Shown: positions 28,601-41,457, counted from the stretch's first letter. The stretch: DNA of 64,000 bases from Ricordea florida (GCA_949710005.1 OX453280.1:11125605-11189604), one strand, 5' to 3'. Notes: generated by a model from the letters alone, not told the origin. Program-made: numbers and translations.

Positions 28601-30892
28601 TGAACCTAGAAGCTGTTTTATGATAGCTATATTAACAACTGCAATTGTTGCTTTTTAAGTCTAAGTCAGGCAGTTCTAAGTAACTTTTACCTTGGACTGT
28701 TTTAAGAACTCCAGAAAGAGTTGCTAAACTCCCGGCTAAAATTGAATTCCGGATCCATTAAGGTACCAGGTGTTCCGAATTACGGAACCCTGTTACTTAA
28801 TATTTTGTTGAAAATAAGGTACGACCGAAATAATATTCCTTGCTTATGCTGAATGAAAGTTAACAATTATTCCACGAAATCAAGTCGTACATGAGCTGAT
28901 AGCCAACGAGGCGCGTAGTTGGCTATAGTTCATGTACGACGAGATTGAGCGGAATAATTGTTTTATTATATCTCTAAGCCCTCACATATGAGACACTGGA
29001 GCTAGTTTGGCGACAAGAATTGACTTTGTTATTGTTTGTAAACAGAACCATATTATTTATCACTATTTTATGTAATTGATATTGAAAAAAAAGTTAGCCT
29101 TATGCATGATGAAATTCCCCTCTCCTTTTTCGAGAGCGCCAGGGCTAAGACGCAGAGAAGTGTACTACTGATAGTGTCCTGCTAGTGTTCAGCTGTTGTC
29201 AGGCTCGCCAGCTTCACGCAAAGCTGTGGGGAGAAGTCTTGCATGACTGACTTTGTGGTCTGCCAGTAAAACCAACAAGCAACTTGACATTTACTTAATT
29301 ACCCATTAGCTTAGGACGCTTACCATTAGCAAGAACTGGCCGGTCAGAGCAGTTCATTTGTAAAGAGAATTCCACTATCAATCAGAACTGTCCAGCCAGA
29401 TAAGCTTATTGCTACATAGTATGTATAGCGATGACAGGTTTTTAGCGAAAACTCTCAAAAGAAGCCTATTTCATTTTCAATTTGACCAGCCCGGCCGGTC
29501 AGTTCTAACTTTTGGTAAGCGCCCTTAGTTTGGTATATTTGCCGGGCACCCTACCGATTTATTCCTATATATGATTACAAACATAGTTGCGTATTTATTT
29601 TTCCAGATTGCCTAGACAAGGCAGTATACGCATCTCGATGTCCTACGTGGGCCAATCAGGGATATTGCTACCGCGCGTTGTCGTCGATGAAGTCGAATTG
29701 CGCGAAAACGTGCGGATGGTGCGGTGAGTAGTGACTTTGCATGCTTTCGTTTCTTCTTTTTCTACACGTTTGAATGACTCTCAGGACATTGTATCTGAAC
29801 GAAGTCTGGGGGCTCAAAAGGTACAATAGGGTTCAGTTAACTGCTGTTTGATTCTTGTTTCTTTTATTTTATTTATTTATATTTTTACTCATCCTGCATT
29901 TTCAATAAGTGCCTAATTCCTGGGCTTTTTGACGAACACAATCTGACTCTTCCATCACGGGACCACTCGATTCGCCTGCTTCAGAAAGAACAGCAAACGT
30001 TGCTCGTTGGTGCTGGCGAAAGCACTAGCCATCCTTATATAAATCATGGTAATAGACATGTCAAAGTGCATAATCGAGACAATTGATTACTCTTTGCAAA
30101 CAGTGTTTGGGTTCTTAAACGTCCCACGAAGTTATTCGAACAAGGTTTGTAAGGCGAAACATGCGGTTTATCTTGTTCGAGAAGACTAGAAAGTCGAACT
30201 TTACGGATGTCATTGCAAACGCAGCACATTCTCCTCGGTAATGTAAAGACCCTGAGTGATGGTCCGGCTGAGCTTCGAACCCACGACCTCCCGCACGACT
30301 GTGCAGTGCTTAACCCACTGAACTAACCGGTCGTCGTCACCCTGCAAAATATGCTAAACGTAAAACACCATTAACGACGACGAATTAGAAGCTTTGCTCA
30401 ATTTTAAGATCAAGCAACAGCAACGCTGCCGACCTCTTCACATGTTTAAAAACTGTTCAAAGCGTACATGAAAAAGAAAAAGAAAAAAGAAAAAAAACAA
30501 AACCAAGCAGATTAAATATTATCAAGACATGAAAAAACAACTTTGACGTCCTTTATTAACCGATTTCTTTTTGTTTAACAGGCCCATAAGACTTTGCTTC
30601 ATATCATTAGGTTGTGTAAATTTCTGTCAGATTTTTCTAAGGACTTTTTTAATATGAAACTCGCGTTGTTTGATTTTTAGAAATCTAGAGCTTTCTATTG
30701 TATAAAAGAAAGTGTCTTACAGGAATTTTTTCCACCGATCTGAGCAATTTTGTGTCTAAAATGAAAGCAAGTAAAAATATGATTATTTTACTTGTGAATT
30801 AAAATAATTTTTCCGCAGTTTTTTTTTCCTTTTTTTTGTCACGACATTTTAAAAGTGTCATCTACTTTTCTACTTTTCTTTTTCCAGGTTAA
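25651..30892 (+). CDS. Secreted trypsin-like serine protease with ShKT domain, 5 exons
   Basis: Host gene. Exons: 25651-25711, 26182-26371, 27461-28047, 29607-29723, 30888-30892, all with GT-AG borders and consistent phases (1, 2, 1, 1). Total 319 codons. Signal peptide [20 protein letters not shown]. Activation site SR|IVGG. Triad: TAAHC (His), NDIALL (Asp), GDSGGP (Ser). The Asp in [10 protein letters not shown] predicts trypsin-like cleavage after Lys/Arg, supported by SWGYGC. A Pro-rich linker joins an ShKT domain with six Cys ([11 protein letters not shown] ... CGWC), a module common in cnidarian proteases and related to potassium-channel toxins. Poly-A signal AATAAA at 30985-30990. Confidence 0.9.
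26921..26948. repeat. ATA microsatellite in intron 2
   Basis: (ATA)n run with one interruption. Confidence 0.8.
27345..27442. repeat. T-rich tandem repeat before exon 3
   Basis: About eight imperfect units of T(5-8)-AGTAT directly upstream of the exon 3 acceptor, in effect a very long polypyrimidine-rich tract. Confidence 0.7.
28178..28525. mobile_element. MITE in intron 3
   Basis: Terminal inverted repeats ATAGATACTGATGAAAT (28178-28194) and its exact complement (28509-28525) bound 348 bp with no ORF. The outer bases TTAT/ATAA could be part of a target duplication. Family not identified. Confidence 0.75.
28862..28962. repeat. Long imperfect hairpin in intron 3
   Basis: Arms of about 45 bases: AACAATTATTCC...ATAGCCAAC pairs with GTTGGCTAT...GGAATAATTGTT around an 11-base centre GAGGCGCGTA. 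Probably a short foldback element. Confidence 0.75.
30257..30335 (-). repeat. tRNA-derived SINE-like repeat in intron 4
   Basis: The minus strand shows an A box-like TTAGTTCAGTGGGTTAAGCA and a B box-like GGGTTCGAAGC, at tRNA spacing, with no good acceptor stem. Probably a SINE head inserted in the last intron. Confidence 0.6.
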
Positions 30893-31010
30893 ACTAGGCT
30901 AGTCGTGAATGGAACTTCTGATGTTAAGAGTGCAAAATATCCATTGATCTAGACTTGTTATTATTACCATAAAATGCAGGGCTAAATAAAATGACGTTTA
31001 TCAAAATGTA

Positions 31011-32930
31011 TTCATGTATTTTGCCTCATATACAAAGTTTGATAAGTAGAAACGTCTATATCCCCGAACTATGCAAATGGTGACTTTTTTGCTTCGGAAA
31101 TGGACACGAAAAATTCCTTGGCTTACGATTGAGAAAGGCCCGCCTTGTCTGAGACGTACTTACCAGAGGATTTTAGGATGTCAGTTTCTGAGAGGAGCAA
31201 ATTTTCTTTAACGTACATTGATAAGTTTATGATGGATCACTTTCCAAAGAGAGCCAGGCCTTCGTTTCTGGATAGATTAAAAAGCTAGAGGCATATCTGC
31301 GTGAACTCAGGCTTTCTTTCTTACAAGCGCTAGTCATCTTTGCAACTTTGCGCATTAAAGCGTATTTTGTACTTCCTCACGGCAAAACTTGTTTCTTCTA
31401 TTCTGAACAGATATTTCAAGGGTTAATGAAACAGACTGTCTCACTAGACTGGAATTCCTTTGTTTTGTTTCTTGAGTGCAAACACATCTACGAGAGGGTG
31501 GAAACTGCGCGCAGAACATTATGGTCACGAAATTAACTTTCTCTCAGTCAATGTCCAACCGTGGTCGAACGCACATCTCAAAATGATTTTCGTTAGTCAA
31601 GATAATGGTTTCACAAACACTTCATCATGCTGATATTTCGTACATTCTTGATCTATGGCAATATTTGCGGGTTTATTCTAGCAGGTTAAATAATTTATTA
31701 CTGGTATTCTATCAGCAGAAGGTTTTGTTTGCCAGGGTTGACCTTGAAGCGGAAGCGTTACGTGACATGATTGAGAAGTCTTCCCGGCTAGCTCGATATT
31801 TTACTTATTTACACTTTGGAGAGATCTTCGGTAACTGCAGAATACCCTACCCACGCTTTGACCGCGTTACTGAAAACGGTGCTACGCAGTACGCCGTGCA
31901 CAATAATTCAAGACTTGTATGTAAACGTGGGATTTTTTTATTTCACCCTTAAAGAAAGAAGTATATATTCTCTGTATGATACATTCTTTGTGCAGTTTTG
32001 ATAAGCATAGTCTACATCATAGAAAGTGCGACTTACGGGATTGTCTTAACGAGTTGTTTGTGTCAAAAACCCGAACCGGCCCGTTCCGAAAACGCTTGAC
32101 ATATTTTAAAGTGGGTCTACCACGAACGGCGTGTGCAATTGTAACTCGTTTGAGCGTATCCCAAATCGAAGTATTTATGGAAGCCACCAACGAACTTAAG
32201 GCTTCGGGAGAAAATGATCTTGACCATGTGCTCTTATGACTCATTCTACGCGTGCGCGCACACGTGCGCATATTGAACACACATGCGCTGTAAACACTAG
32301 TGAGATTTGTGACCGAAGGCTGAAAAAAAAACGAAGCCGCATTTATAACTCGGGCATTCCTCCGGAAGAAACCCGAGTAAAACAAAAACATTCCGGCCCC
32401 TAGATCCTATTGCAGTTCAGTCCACTGGAGACGCATCGAGTCCACTAAAGTTTCGAGACGGCTAGTCGTGAGATATCTCGTCCTAGAAGCCATGATACGA
32501 GAACGGCAAGCTATACGTGTGGTAGTATTTCTGAGTCACGTGAGCGGCATTGCTTGGGACAGAGTACGGCTTATAGTGCACGATGGGAAGTAGCTAAGAA
32601 GTGAAAAGAGTTAGAATTCACCTAGAGATTCATTCTAGGCTATCACCTCGCTAGCGGGTGTTTTCTACTGATAGTTTTATAGTTAATGCCTAGTAGGAAA
32701 GTTAAGAACTCGGGCCTTGGTTCCAACCCAGATATCCTTACCCCAGATTTTTCCCGAAGCAGGGTTTTTTTTTCTGGCCTCCGTATTTTCGAAGCATTAC
32801 GCTCAGTTGCCCGGCCCTGCTTTAAAGAAAGTAGTTTTTCACACTTTTTTCACTTGTATGGAGGCTATATGAAATTGTAATGAATAAGCTACGGGTCTCA
32901 GATGAAACTTTAATAGACCGTATCAGGTGG
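31011..32930. other. Intergenic, no gene recognised
   Basis: Short open frames at 31605-31952 and 31976-32239 show no recognisable motif. An alternating purine-pyrimidine stretch (GCGTGCGCGCACACGTGCGC, near 32253-32273) could adopt Z-DNA. Confidence 0.4.
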
Positions 32931-33235
32931 TCAAGTGTAGCTGACATTTTGTATGTACTCAGGGTGCACTGGCAATACTAGCAAAATAATACTTAATAAT
33001 AATACTTTGTCTGGATCTTGTTCTATTCCCTGGTCGGAGATCATGGTACTCATGAGCTTGGCCTCCCTTAGTTTGAACTGAAGCGTCCGTGGATTGAACT
33101 TTATATTTCGTTCATGGCATCGCTCCATCAGAGCAACGTATGGATCGTTGGTCGCGATCGTGGTCTTTTTTAGCTTCTGCAAAGTCGCTGCCCTCTCCAA
33201 ACATTGCTGTCATCCAAGACAATTCTTCATCGAGG
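32931..33235 (-). mobile_element. Ty3/Gypsy reverse transcriptase fragment
   Basis: The minus strand encodes a short RT palm piece: VALMERCHERNIKFNPRTLQ, FKLREAKLMSTMISDQGI and EQDPDKV, matching the usual order after the catalytic YADD box in Gypsy elements. Both ends are truncated and the last residues are scrambled. Confidence 0.75.
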
Positions 33236-33301
33236 GGAAAGTGAAACTCATGTTCTAGGTCATACTAGAACATGTTCTAGGACATACTACATTCTAGGTC
33301 A

Positions 33302-33845
33302 TTGGATCTAGTTATAACCCGAAAAATGGACAGTATCATTCAAGACACACCGATTTCAGGCTCTTTTTTGTCTGACCACGCGACAGTATTGTTTAACTTA
33401 AAAGGTTCTAGGTCAGAGTCCTTTGCTAAAGAAGTGTGGTTTCGGAAAATTAAATCGATAAATCTTCCCAAGTTAAAGAATGATATCCGTACTTCAGAAT
33501 TGCTACTTAACACTCCCAATCACCTTGTTGATCTCGTTAACTGTTTTAATACTACTTTTAAGTCCATCACCGACAAACACGCTCCTTGGCGGAAGAGATC
33601 CATGACTCAAAGAGTTCAAGCTCCATGGTTGTCTGATGAGATCAGATCTGCGAAACGTCGCCGAAGGATTGCTGAGCGTAACTGGAGGTCTACAAAGTCT
33701 GAATCTGACTGGAGAACATTCAAACTTCTTCGGAACAAAGTTGCCTTCTTATGAATAAAAATATTGTAAAGCGCAACCGAATATATTCATATACAGGTTT
33801 GCGCTATATAAATGTAAATTATTATTATTATTATTATTATTATTA
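33302..33845 (+). mobile_element. LINE fragment (endonuclease end) with TTA-repeat tail
   Basis: An open stretch of 150 codons begins LVITRKMDSI and contains SGSFLSDHATVLFNLKG, the conserved C-terminal endonuclease motif (SDH), then a linker with RRRRIAERNW. It lacks RT. It is followed by a short 3' region and (TTA)n, as in CR1/L2-like or derived SINE tails. Confidence 0.65.
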
Positions 33846-34008
33846 TAAGGAAATCTTCCTTGACATCAACGAGGGAGCTGTGTTTGTAGCTGTATTGGTG
33901 TACTAAGTCGATGAAGTTCCTCATTAAGTGTGGGTATCTGGTTTATCGGTCTTTGGATAGCCTTATTCACTGTTTGGTTGGATCTATGCACACCCTCAAT
34001 TTCTTGTG

Positions 34009-34169
34009 AATCTCTCTAATAAACTCTTTGGTTCGTTCAACTTGAGCGTTAGCCCTTCGTCGTTAGCCCTTCTTCATTTGCTCCGACGAAGGGCTAACGC
34101 TCGAAACGTCAGCACCTCCCTTTTACCTTACGGTGGTATAACTTACTTTATCAATTCGTTTGATTATCC
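34009..34169. mobile_element. 161-bp hammerhead-bearing mini-element with 12-bp target duplication
   Basis: Direct repeats CAATTTCTTGTG flank it (33997-34008 and 34170-34181). Its right half equals the arm of the palindrome at 14488-14571 except for a few bases. It contains CCGACGAA, GGGC-TAAC-GCTC, GAAACGTC (34083-34111), a hammerhead core with C for U4. A partial inverted copy (34044-34066) lies to the left. No ORF. Probably a nonautonomous Penelope-derived or retrozyme-like element. Confidence 0.75.
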
Positions 34170-34184
34170 CAATTTCTTGTGCTT

Positions 34185-35807
34185 CAATTCCCCACCGACG
34201 CAGCACCAGTTTCTTTAGAAACTATCCCCACAATACTGGTTGGGAAGAGCCAGGAAAGGGTCGTAAAGTAACGCTGCACCGGGATTTCGGCCATGTTTTT
34301 CGAGTCTAGGTTGTGTACTTCAGCTTCTAATGCATACATATAGCCATAATCCTCACTGGCAACGCCGCTTGTCATCCCTTGTTTGTTGTCATCCACTTTT
34401 TTGCTGCTTCCAGTTGGGATTGAGTTTTTATGGTGGGGTCTTCTATCTTCCAGGCAGACACTGATCATTACCACCACAATAAGCAAATGTTGTACCGTTC
34501 GCAAGACATAATTTTCACGTATGGGGACCCTTCCGATAACCAGTCCTTAAACATGTTCCTGGTTCTCTTTGTAGCTTAATCTGACTTAACTTGAGACCGG
34601 TCCAGTATAATTCATTTTTTTCGCTTTAGAGTAGTCAGCTATAAGCTTATTTGCTTGCATGGCAGGCTCTTGCAATAGTTCTCGCTTTTGCTACTACGGT
34701 CTTATCTCTGTTATCTGACTTGAGATGTGTTTTGAGTGGCTCGGTTCGCATCTGTTCTCCATGAATTTGTCTCTGTAGAGTTCAATAATCACTGAGTGCA
34801 CCATAGCCACAAAGGTTGCCAGCTTGTCTTACTTTGAACTTGCATTCTTGAATGGATTCGTGAGGGGTTTGGGATGACGTCCAGAATTTGAATCGGTCAG
34901 TGAGTAGTGAGCTCTTTGTAGTGCCAATAATGTACTCTAAGCTTTTCCATCCATACCGATTGTTTGTTTTTATCTGCATCTGCTATCAGTCACTCTATTG
35001 TGCGAAAGTAGCACTGGGAAAGTTTCATCAGGACGTGACGGAGGACGGAAGGGAGGAAAACTCAAAAAGTGGGGTCTTGTAGTACTCATTACATTGTGTT
35101 AATGCGGTCCTTCGCTAACTCACGATAATTCGCTTAAATGCAATAGTTGTTGAATCGGAGCTCAAGTTCCTTGAGTAGTAGTAGAAGGAGAGTTCTAGTG
35201 CAATTTCATCCAAACCAGTTTCAATTTTATGCCACCAGTCAATCAATATAAAAATTGAAAAATATGGTTTAAAGAGATTACGATTTTATAAAAAAAATGA
35301 GCAACCAAACGGTAAAAGTTGATAAAACTTGTAAAAGAGCGAGGAATCAAGGGATATTATCAAACGCGCAAAGAAGAACTTATCGAAGCTTCGAGTATCG
35401 CATCACAAAGATCTAATACCGCTCTTCAAATATACTAGAGGAACCGATACTCGAGATTAATGTCCCCATGAAGGCATATCAATTTACACGTGGAAAATAT
35501 AAATAGTTTTTAAATGATGCGGTTGCAAAGGCATTTGCGAGCATAACAGACAGAAGAATTCTTGTAGAGTTTGTCACACAACTACACGTCAGCTTTTACA
35601 AGCCTCTGACGTCATTACATACCAGAGCGACAAAACAACCAGCAGGCCTGAAAGTAAAACTCAAATCTACTTTCAGATTTGCCTGTTGCTATGTGGGAGA
35701 GGAGTGCATTTTATTGTTCTACACGTGAACAGCGATTGTATGCTGATTAGTGACACTTGAAATAACCATCTACTGAAAGACAGTGCTTGTAAATTGCTGC
35801 GTGTCGT
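34185..35807. other. Unassigned sequence next to a Maverick relic
   Basis: A minus-strand open frame at 34184-34504 (EIPVQRYFTTLSWLF) is not recognised; it may be more decayed Maverick. Otherwise I see nothing. Confidence 0.3.
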
Positions 35808-36583
35808 TTACCGAAATAGATACCATGCTAATCCACCCACGACAGCAATAAGATTAATTTCATGCCGTGAGATCGCTGTGGGAGGCTTTGTGTCTATGAT
35901 GATCGGATCAAAATCCAGTTTCGGTTCTTTATAGGTGGGTTTAGATGAGACCTCTGTTCTGTGCGGTAATTTTACCTTTGAAGAACCTATATATGTTTAA
36001 TTCCCACAAGTTTTGCCTCAGTGTTTAATTTAACGAATTATTAACTCCAAAACCCATATCACTTGTCGCTTTCAAAAGCTTATTATTATACCAGTCAGGC
36101 TGTCAGAGTTTATAATCAAATTACTTGGCATAAGCCATAAACCTGGAGCAACAGCTAGATCCAGTCGTAATTTCGCTTCGTGAACAGCTAGCTGGTAGCG
36201 TTGAACAGATTTCGACCTATCGTTTTCAATTACACTGGATTCAAAGTGTGTTAGAAATTGTTGCTCTGTCTCGTGATCTCCTCCGCTACTTCCAACAACT
36301 GGTTATCTTGCACTAACGTAACTTGAGCTCCCAATACACAATAAACAAAGGCCTCAACCGATCGATCCCATCTACCTAAACCAGACTTTGTCAAACTTTG
36401 GCCTTTAACAGGAACAAACCAAGAATAATGAACACCTCCATGATCATCGTTCCGTATGAAAGAAACCAATTTTCCGTTGTTGGGTGTTCCACCTTCATCA
36501 GAAGAGAGATTCATCTTATCCGGCCACGATTTTGCTTCAGTATCGCATCCCCTAACAATATGCACGTTTTGATAGTGTAGTGA

Positions 36584-37627
36584 GGGTCCACAATAGGGTT
36601 CTTGTTAATCCCACTTTCCCGCCCTTTTTTACGTCCGGATCCCGATCCCGCCCGAGTTTTTAAGGATTTTTTTGTTTAACATATAGATAAACGATACTGA
36701 CCTTTATGGAGTGGGTAGCTTTGTTGTCCAAGGTTTTCAATATCGCTTATCGCTTATGTATCAGTACAAATAAAACATTGTTAGTTCCTAGTTTGGGTTT
36801 TTTGGAAGATAACCGACAGAGTTAGTTTGATGAATGTTAATCGTTTGTCACCCGAATTATGTCACGTACATCGTGTAAAACGTTCTTTCCGCGGTATGAA
36901 AGTTCATGTCAGTGAGGTCGGCTCAAATATAAGAAAACACATATAAAAGGTGACTCACCTGACAGTTTCTTTCAATGCTTTAAGGGTCTTTACCTCCCTT
37001 GAAACGGGTGCTTTGAATTTCTCTTTCCGAAGAAAGGCATTTCCACTGGCACCTTTCTCGTAATAAATGGCGACACAATTTAATATGTCTATTATGTGAT
37101 TCACGTGATTCACTTCATCCGTCGTCTCCGTCGGCACCGGTGTGGCCACAGTGGCCAGACTAACAACACAACTTGATGGAAGGGTCGTTTAAGACAGTCG
37201 TTTAAGATGTCTAAGATCTAAAAACACCGGAAAATAAACCATGTGACCCATGTGATTTGATACTCTTTCTTGTGACGAAAACGCCGAAAATAGAAATGCA
37301 GCAGCTTTACAAACACCAAGGTGTGAAAGGTGTTAATGGATAAGCTAAACTTGTAACTCGACACAACTACAAAGCCGGTATTTACTCAAAGGGGTCTTTT
37401 GTACCAAGACATTTTAGACCATTTCATGCAGTCACGCCAATTTTAGATCCTGTATCCCGCTACATTTCCCTTATGATACTCGCATCCGGACCCCATAAAA
37501 GGTTGAAATCCCGCTCCCGCTCCTGATTAAAATTCCCGCTTTCCGCTCCTGTTTTCAGCTCTTATCCCGAATATCACCCCCAAAATAAGCCAAATCCCCT
37601 ATCCCGCCAAACCTATTGTAGAACCTC
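36584..37627. mobile_element. Terminal-inverted-repeat DNA transposon (nonautonomous) inside an LTR
   Basis: Left end GAGGGTCCACAATAGG and right end CCTATTGTAGAACCTC are inverted copies with two mismatches. TGTAGTG is duplicated on each side (about 36578-36584 and 37628-37634). It contains CCCG-rich tandem motifs and one short minus ORF (36955-37149) without recognisable motif. It lies at the very start of the Gypsy left LTR, so it inserted after the Gypsy element. Confidence 0.65.
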
Positions 37628-37716
37628 TGTAGTGTTTGTAGAGTACATTGCGGTGTATCTTACATGAGCTGGGGATTGATTAAAAGCAGCATGGCGGACT
37701 GAACTCGTAGTGTGTT
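37628..37716 (+). repeat. Left LTR of the Gypsy element
   Basis: About 88 bases starting TGTAGTGTTTGTAGAG and ending GAACTCGTAGTGTG match 41458-41546 at roughly 90%. Short LTR. Confidence 0.75.
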
Positions 37717-37829
37717 TCACTAATCCGTTTCCATCGGTTTGAATACGGCATCGCACACGACTTCTGGCGCCACCTGTCAAGTGTAAAACCATTCGATCAG
37801 AACGGCGATCCTTCGAGTGTTAGCACGCG

Positions 37830-38631
37830 ATGGAGGCAATGGATGAAAAGTCTCTCATTGTATGCGGACTGAGCAAAGGCCTTATAATTCAAGTGGATAA
37901 GGCTGACAACGAAGTCCAGAAAAGAGCTGTACTTTTTCATTCAGCCGGTGAAGATGTTCAAAAAATCTTCGAAACGTTAGCTGACACGGACGAAGCAGCA
38001 GATTACGAAAAAGCTGAGAAAGTCTTAAACGACTACTTCATTCTCCCAAGGTAAATTCGGCATACCAGAATCAGGTGTTCCGAAGAATGGAGCAGCAAGA
38101 TAGCGAAACCGTGGCTTCATTTGTTTTAAGATTACAAGTGGTTAAAGATTGTGATTATGGTGACCAATCCAGTAACCAGATAAGAGATCAAGTTGTTCAG
38201 CGATGCAGGTCACACAACTTACGGAAAAAAAAATATTAGAAAAAGGTGAGAAGCTAACCCTAGAGCTCCTACTTGCGACAGCAGCAACCCGTGAAGCGGT
38301 TGAAGCACAGTTGAAGAACATGGAGGGTGGTAACCATACTGTGAATTCAGTACGTGACTCGCGTGGAGACAGGAGGCATTACAAAGGAAAGGCCGACTCA
38401 ATGGGCGAATCTGCAAGGCAAGCTTGTTGCAGATGTGGAAAGGTAGGTCATTTTAGACGAGATCCTGAATGCCCCGCTAAAGGAAAATCCTGCAAGAATT
38501 GTGGAGGAGCTGCCCACTTTGCCTCACAGAGTAAAACGAAAGCAGCCAAATATACCAGCCCTAGACGTGGTGGGACGTCAAAGGAAGAGAAGAAGAAAGT
38601 CAGATATGTGCAACACAGTCTCACAACCTGA
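37830..38631 (+). pseudogene. gag: Gypsy gag with CCHC knuckle
   Basis: ATG 37830 (MEAMDEKSLIVCG) with capsid-like helices (EDVQKIFETLADTDEAADYE). The frame stops at 38054 and continues in others (VASFVLRLQVVKDCDYG). The zinc knuckle CCRCGKVGHFRRDPEC and a second CKNCGGAAHF lie at about 38426-38522. It would package element RNA. Confidence 0.75.
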
Positions 38632-41320
38632 GAAAGTAGAAGTGTCTGTGAGCGGAGTTGAAATGGTGATCGATTCAGGTGCTAGCACCAATGGCATCGA
38701 CAAAAATCTGTGGTTAAAGCTCAAGCAAAGAAAAAGTAAAGTGTGTGTCAATGAAGAGTGATAAGAAGCTTTAGGCGAATGGCAGTAAACAGCCACTGAA
38801 AGTCCTAAGAACATTCTTTGCATTAACGAAGGTAGGACAAAGTGAAACCCAAGCCGAATTTTTCGTTATTGATAGTGAATGAGAAGCACTGTTAGGAAAG
38901 GAAGCCTCTGTACAGCTAGGTGTGTTGAGGCTTGATGTTCCAGTTCACTTAGTGAAGTCTAAAGTAGCAATCATGTCTGATCACAAAGAGCTGTTTGAAG
39001 GTGTGGGAAAGTTGAAGGACTTCCAGGTCAAGTTGCATGTGGATCTAGATATTCTAGCCGTGGCACAACCAGTCAGGTGCACTCCATTAAGTCTCCGAGG
39101 CAAAGTAAAAAGGAAGATTGAGGAACTTGTGGCAATGAACATAATAGAGCAAGTAGAAGGCCCAACCCCTTGGGTTAGTCCAGTTGTGGTAGTACCGAAG
39201 CAAAATGATGAGATACGTCTGTGTGTGGACATGCGGAAGGCAAATGAAACCATTACCAGGGAACGTTACCCCATACCTACAGTGAATGAGGAGCTCGAAA
39301 ACCTCAATCAAAGCACAGTGTTCAGCAAACTAGACCTTAAGTGGGGTTATCATCAGTTAGAACTCCATCCAGAGTCCCAGAGCATCACGACTTTCATCAC
39401 ACATTGTGGACTCTATCAGTACAAGGGCCGCATGTTTGGCATAAGTTCAGCTCCAGAGGTTTAGCAACATGTCATTCAACAAGCATTGCACGGTTGCAAA
39501 AATTGCAGATGACATTATTTTACATAGCAGAAATACTGAGGAACATGACCAGAGATTGCAGCAAGGCCTGGAGAGGCTGAAAGAAAAGAATCTTACACTT
39601 AATACCGAGAAATGTAGCTTCCACATGGCCCAGATGGCGTTTATGGGACTTATGTTAAACAGTAAGGGCATTGGGCCAGCTAAAGATAAGGTGAAGGCTA
39701 TCGTACACGCTAGAGAGCCTCAGAATGCCTCAGAAGTCAGAAGTTTCCTTGGACTGGCAAACTACAATGCACGTTTCATACCCGATTTTGCCACAGTAGC
39801 TGAGCCGTTACGCCGACTGACAAAGAAAGGTGCTCGCTTTGAGTTTGGAGAAGAGCAGAGGAAATCATTCAGCGTGCTAAAGAGTAGACTATCAAGAGCC
39901 GAAACCCTTGGCTATTTTGACAGTGATACAAAGACGCTGATAATAGCAGACGCAAGCCCAGTAGGTCTCTGTGCAATCCTTAATCCAAGAGCAGCAAGGG
40001 AGGAAAAGAGTCATCTGCTATGCAAGCAAGAACCTAAGTGATGTGGAAAAGCGTTATTCGCAAAATGAAGAAGAAGCTTTAGTAGTTGTTTGAGCATGCG
40101 AGCGTTTTTATGTGTAGCTGTACCGCATTAAATTTGAATTATACACGGATCACAAGCCATTGGAAACAATATATTCCAGCAAGTCGAAGCCATGTGCCCG
40201 AATCGATTGGTGGATCCTGCGATTGTAGCCATACAAGTTCAAAGTTCAATATTTGCCAACCCAGAACCGATCAAGCCAAACACTCTACCAAGAGGCCTCT
40301 GGCAAGATATGGCCATTGACCTGTTGGGTCATTACCCTCAGGCGACTCCGTGTTAGTTGTGGTAGACTACTTCAGCAGATGCTATGAGAATTCAATCATG
40401 CGCTCCACAACATCTGACAATAAAATCGAGTGTTTGGCGAAGATCTTCATGACGCATGGTTTACTGGCGTTGTCACTGGCTTCTGTCATTAGCCAGTGAC
40501 AACGGACCACCATTCAGGTCGGAGGTACTTGACCAGTATTTATTTGGATGACCCCTTCGGCACCTTATGGGAAACCAAAGTTTTTGGGTTCCGGGGGGAA
40601 GTATGCTTGCAAAGCTGAAACTTAAAGGTAGAAGGAAGGAAGACGACACCCTTATGGCCCAAGGCAAACTGGGAAGTAGAAAGACAGAACACGTCTTTCC
40701 TAAAAAGAATGAGCATAGCTCAAGCTGAGGGAAAAGAATGGAAGAAGGAAGTGCCCAAGTATTTGGTGGCATACAGATCAGCCCCTCATACCACCACAGG
40801 TATAAGCCCAGCTGAACTCCTGTTTGGAAGAACGATGCACACCAAATTGCCTGAATTCAGAGAGGAGAGCGTAGCAAGTGAAGTGCGAGACAGAGAGAGC
40901 GAAATGAAAGCTAAAGCTAAGCTGTATGCAGACAACAAGAGGAATGCCAAACAGTCAGCTCTGGTTCCAGGTGACAAAGTCCTGCTGAAACAAGAGCGAC
41001 AAAACAAGTTGTCAACACCGTTTGCACATGAGCCTAATGATTTTGGGGTCAAAAAGGGATACAGTGTTGTGATTGAATCACCTGAAGGGGTCCTACCTAA
41101 ACGTAACATCACCCATGTAAAGAAGTACGAGGAAGCATCAGTGGGGACGGATGAAACATCTGCATTGCCTGATGATACTGTTCCTGCAGAGTCTGAAGCG
41201 GAACAAGAAAATGCTAGCAGTACTATCCCGTCAAGACCGACTCGAGTCAAGAAGCTGCCTGAAAACCTTCAAGGACTTTGTTATGACTTAACTGCTACTA
41301 ATGACACTGTCTTTGTCTAA
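38632..41320 (+). pseudogene. pol: Gypsy pol: protease, RT, RNase H, integrase remnants
   Basis: Protease DSGAS near 38676. RT from about 38922: PWVSPVVVVPKQNDEIRLC, FSKLDLKWGYHQLEL, GLYQYKGRMFGISSAPEV, a stop, then IADDIILHSRN (YADD box changed to IADD). SFLGLANYNARFIPDFA and RNase H (LIIADASPVGLCAIL) follow. The integrase has DLLGHYPQ, ASDNGPPFRSE and, at 40709-41320, AYRSAPHTTTGISPAELLFG plus a C-terminal domain. Numerous stops make it nonfunctional. Confidence 0.8.
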
Positions 41321-41457
41321 GACCAGACTTTGTGGCAAGTTGTACTTTGAAGTTCAGTGTTACTGGACTTTAAGGGTACCATCTTAAGTACTGAGATACT
41401 CATAGTGTACAGTCTTTGATAAGTTACTTGTTAATTTCAGTCTGGAAAAAAGAGGGA

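Noticed and set aside
33249..33285. CTAGAACATGTTCTAG palindrome
   Set aside because: A perfect 16-bp palindrome, but alone in repeat-derived sequence with no partner or gene context.
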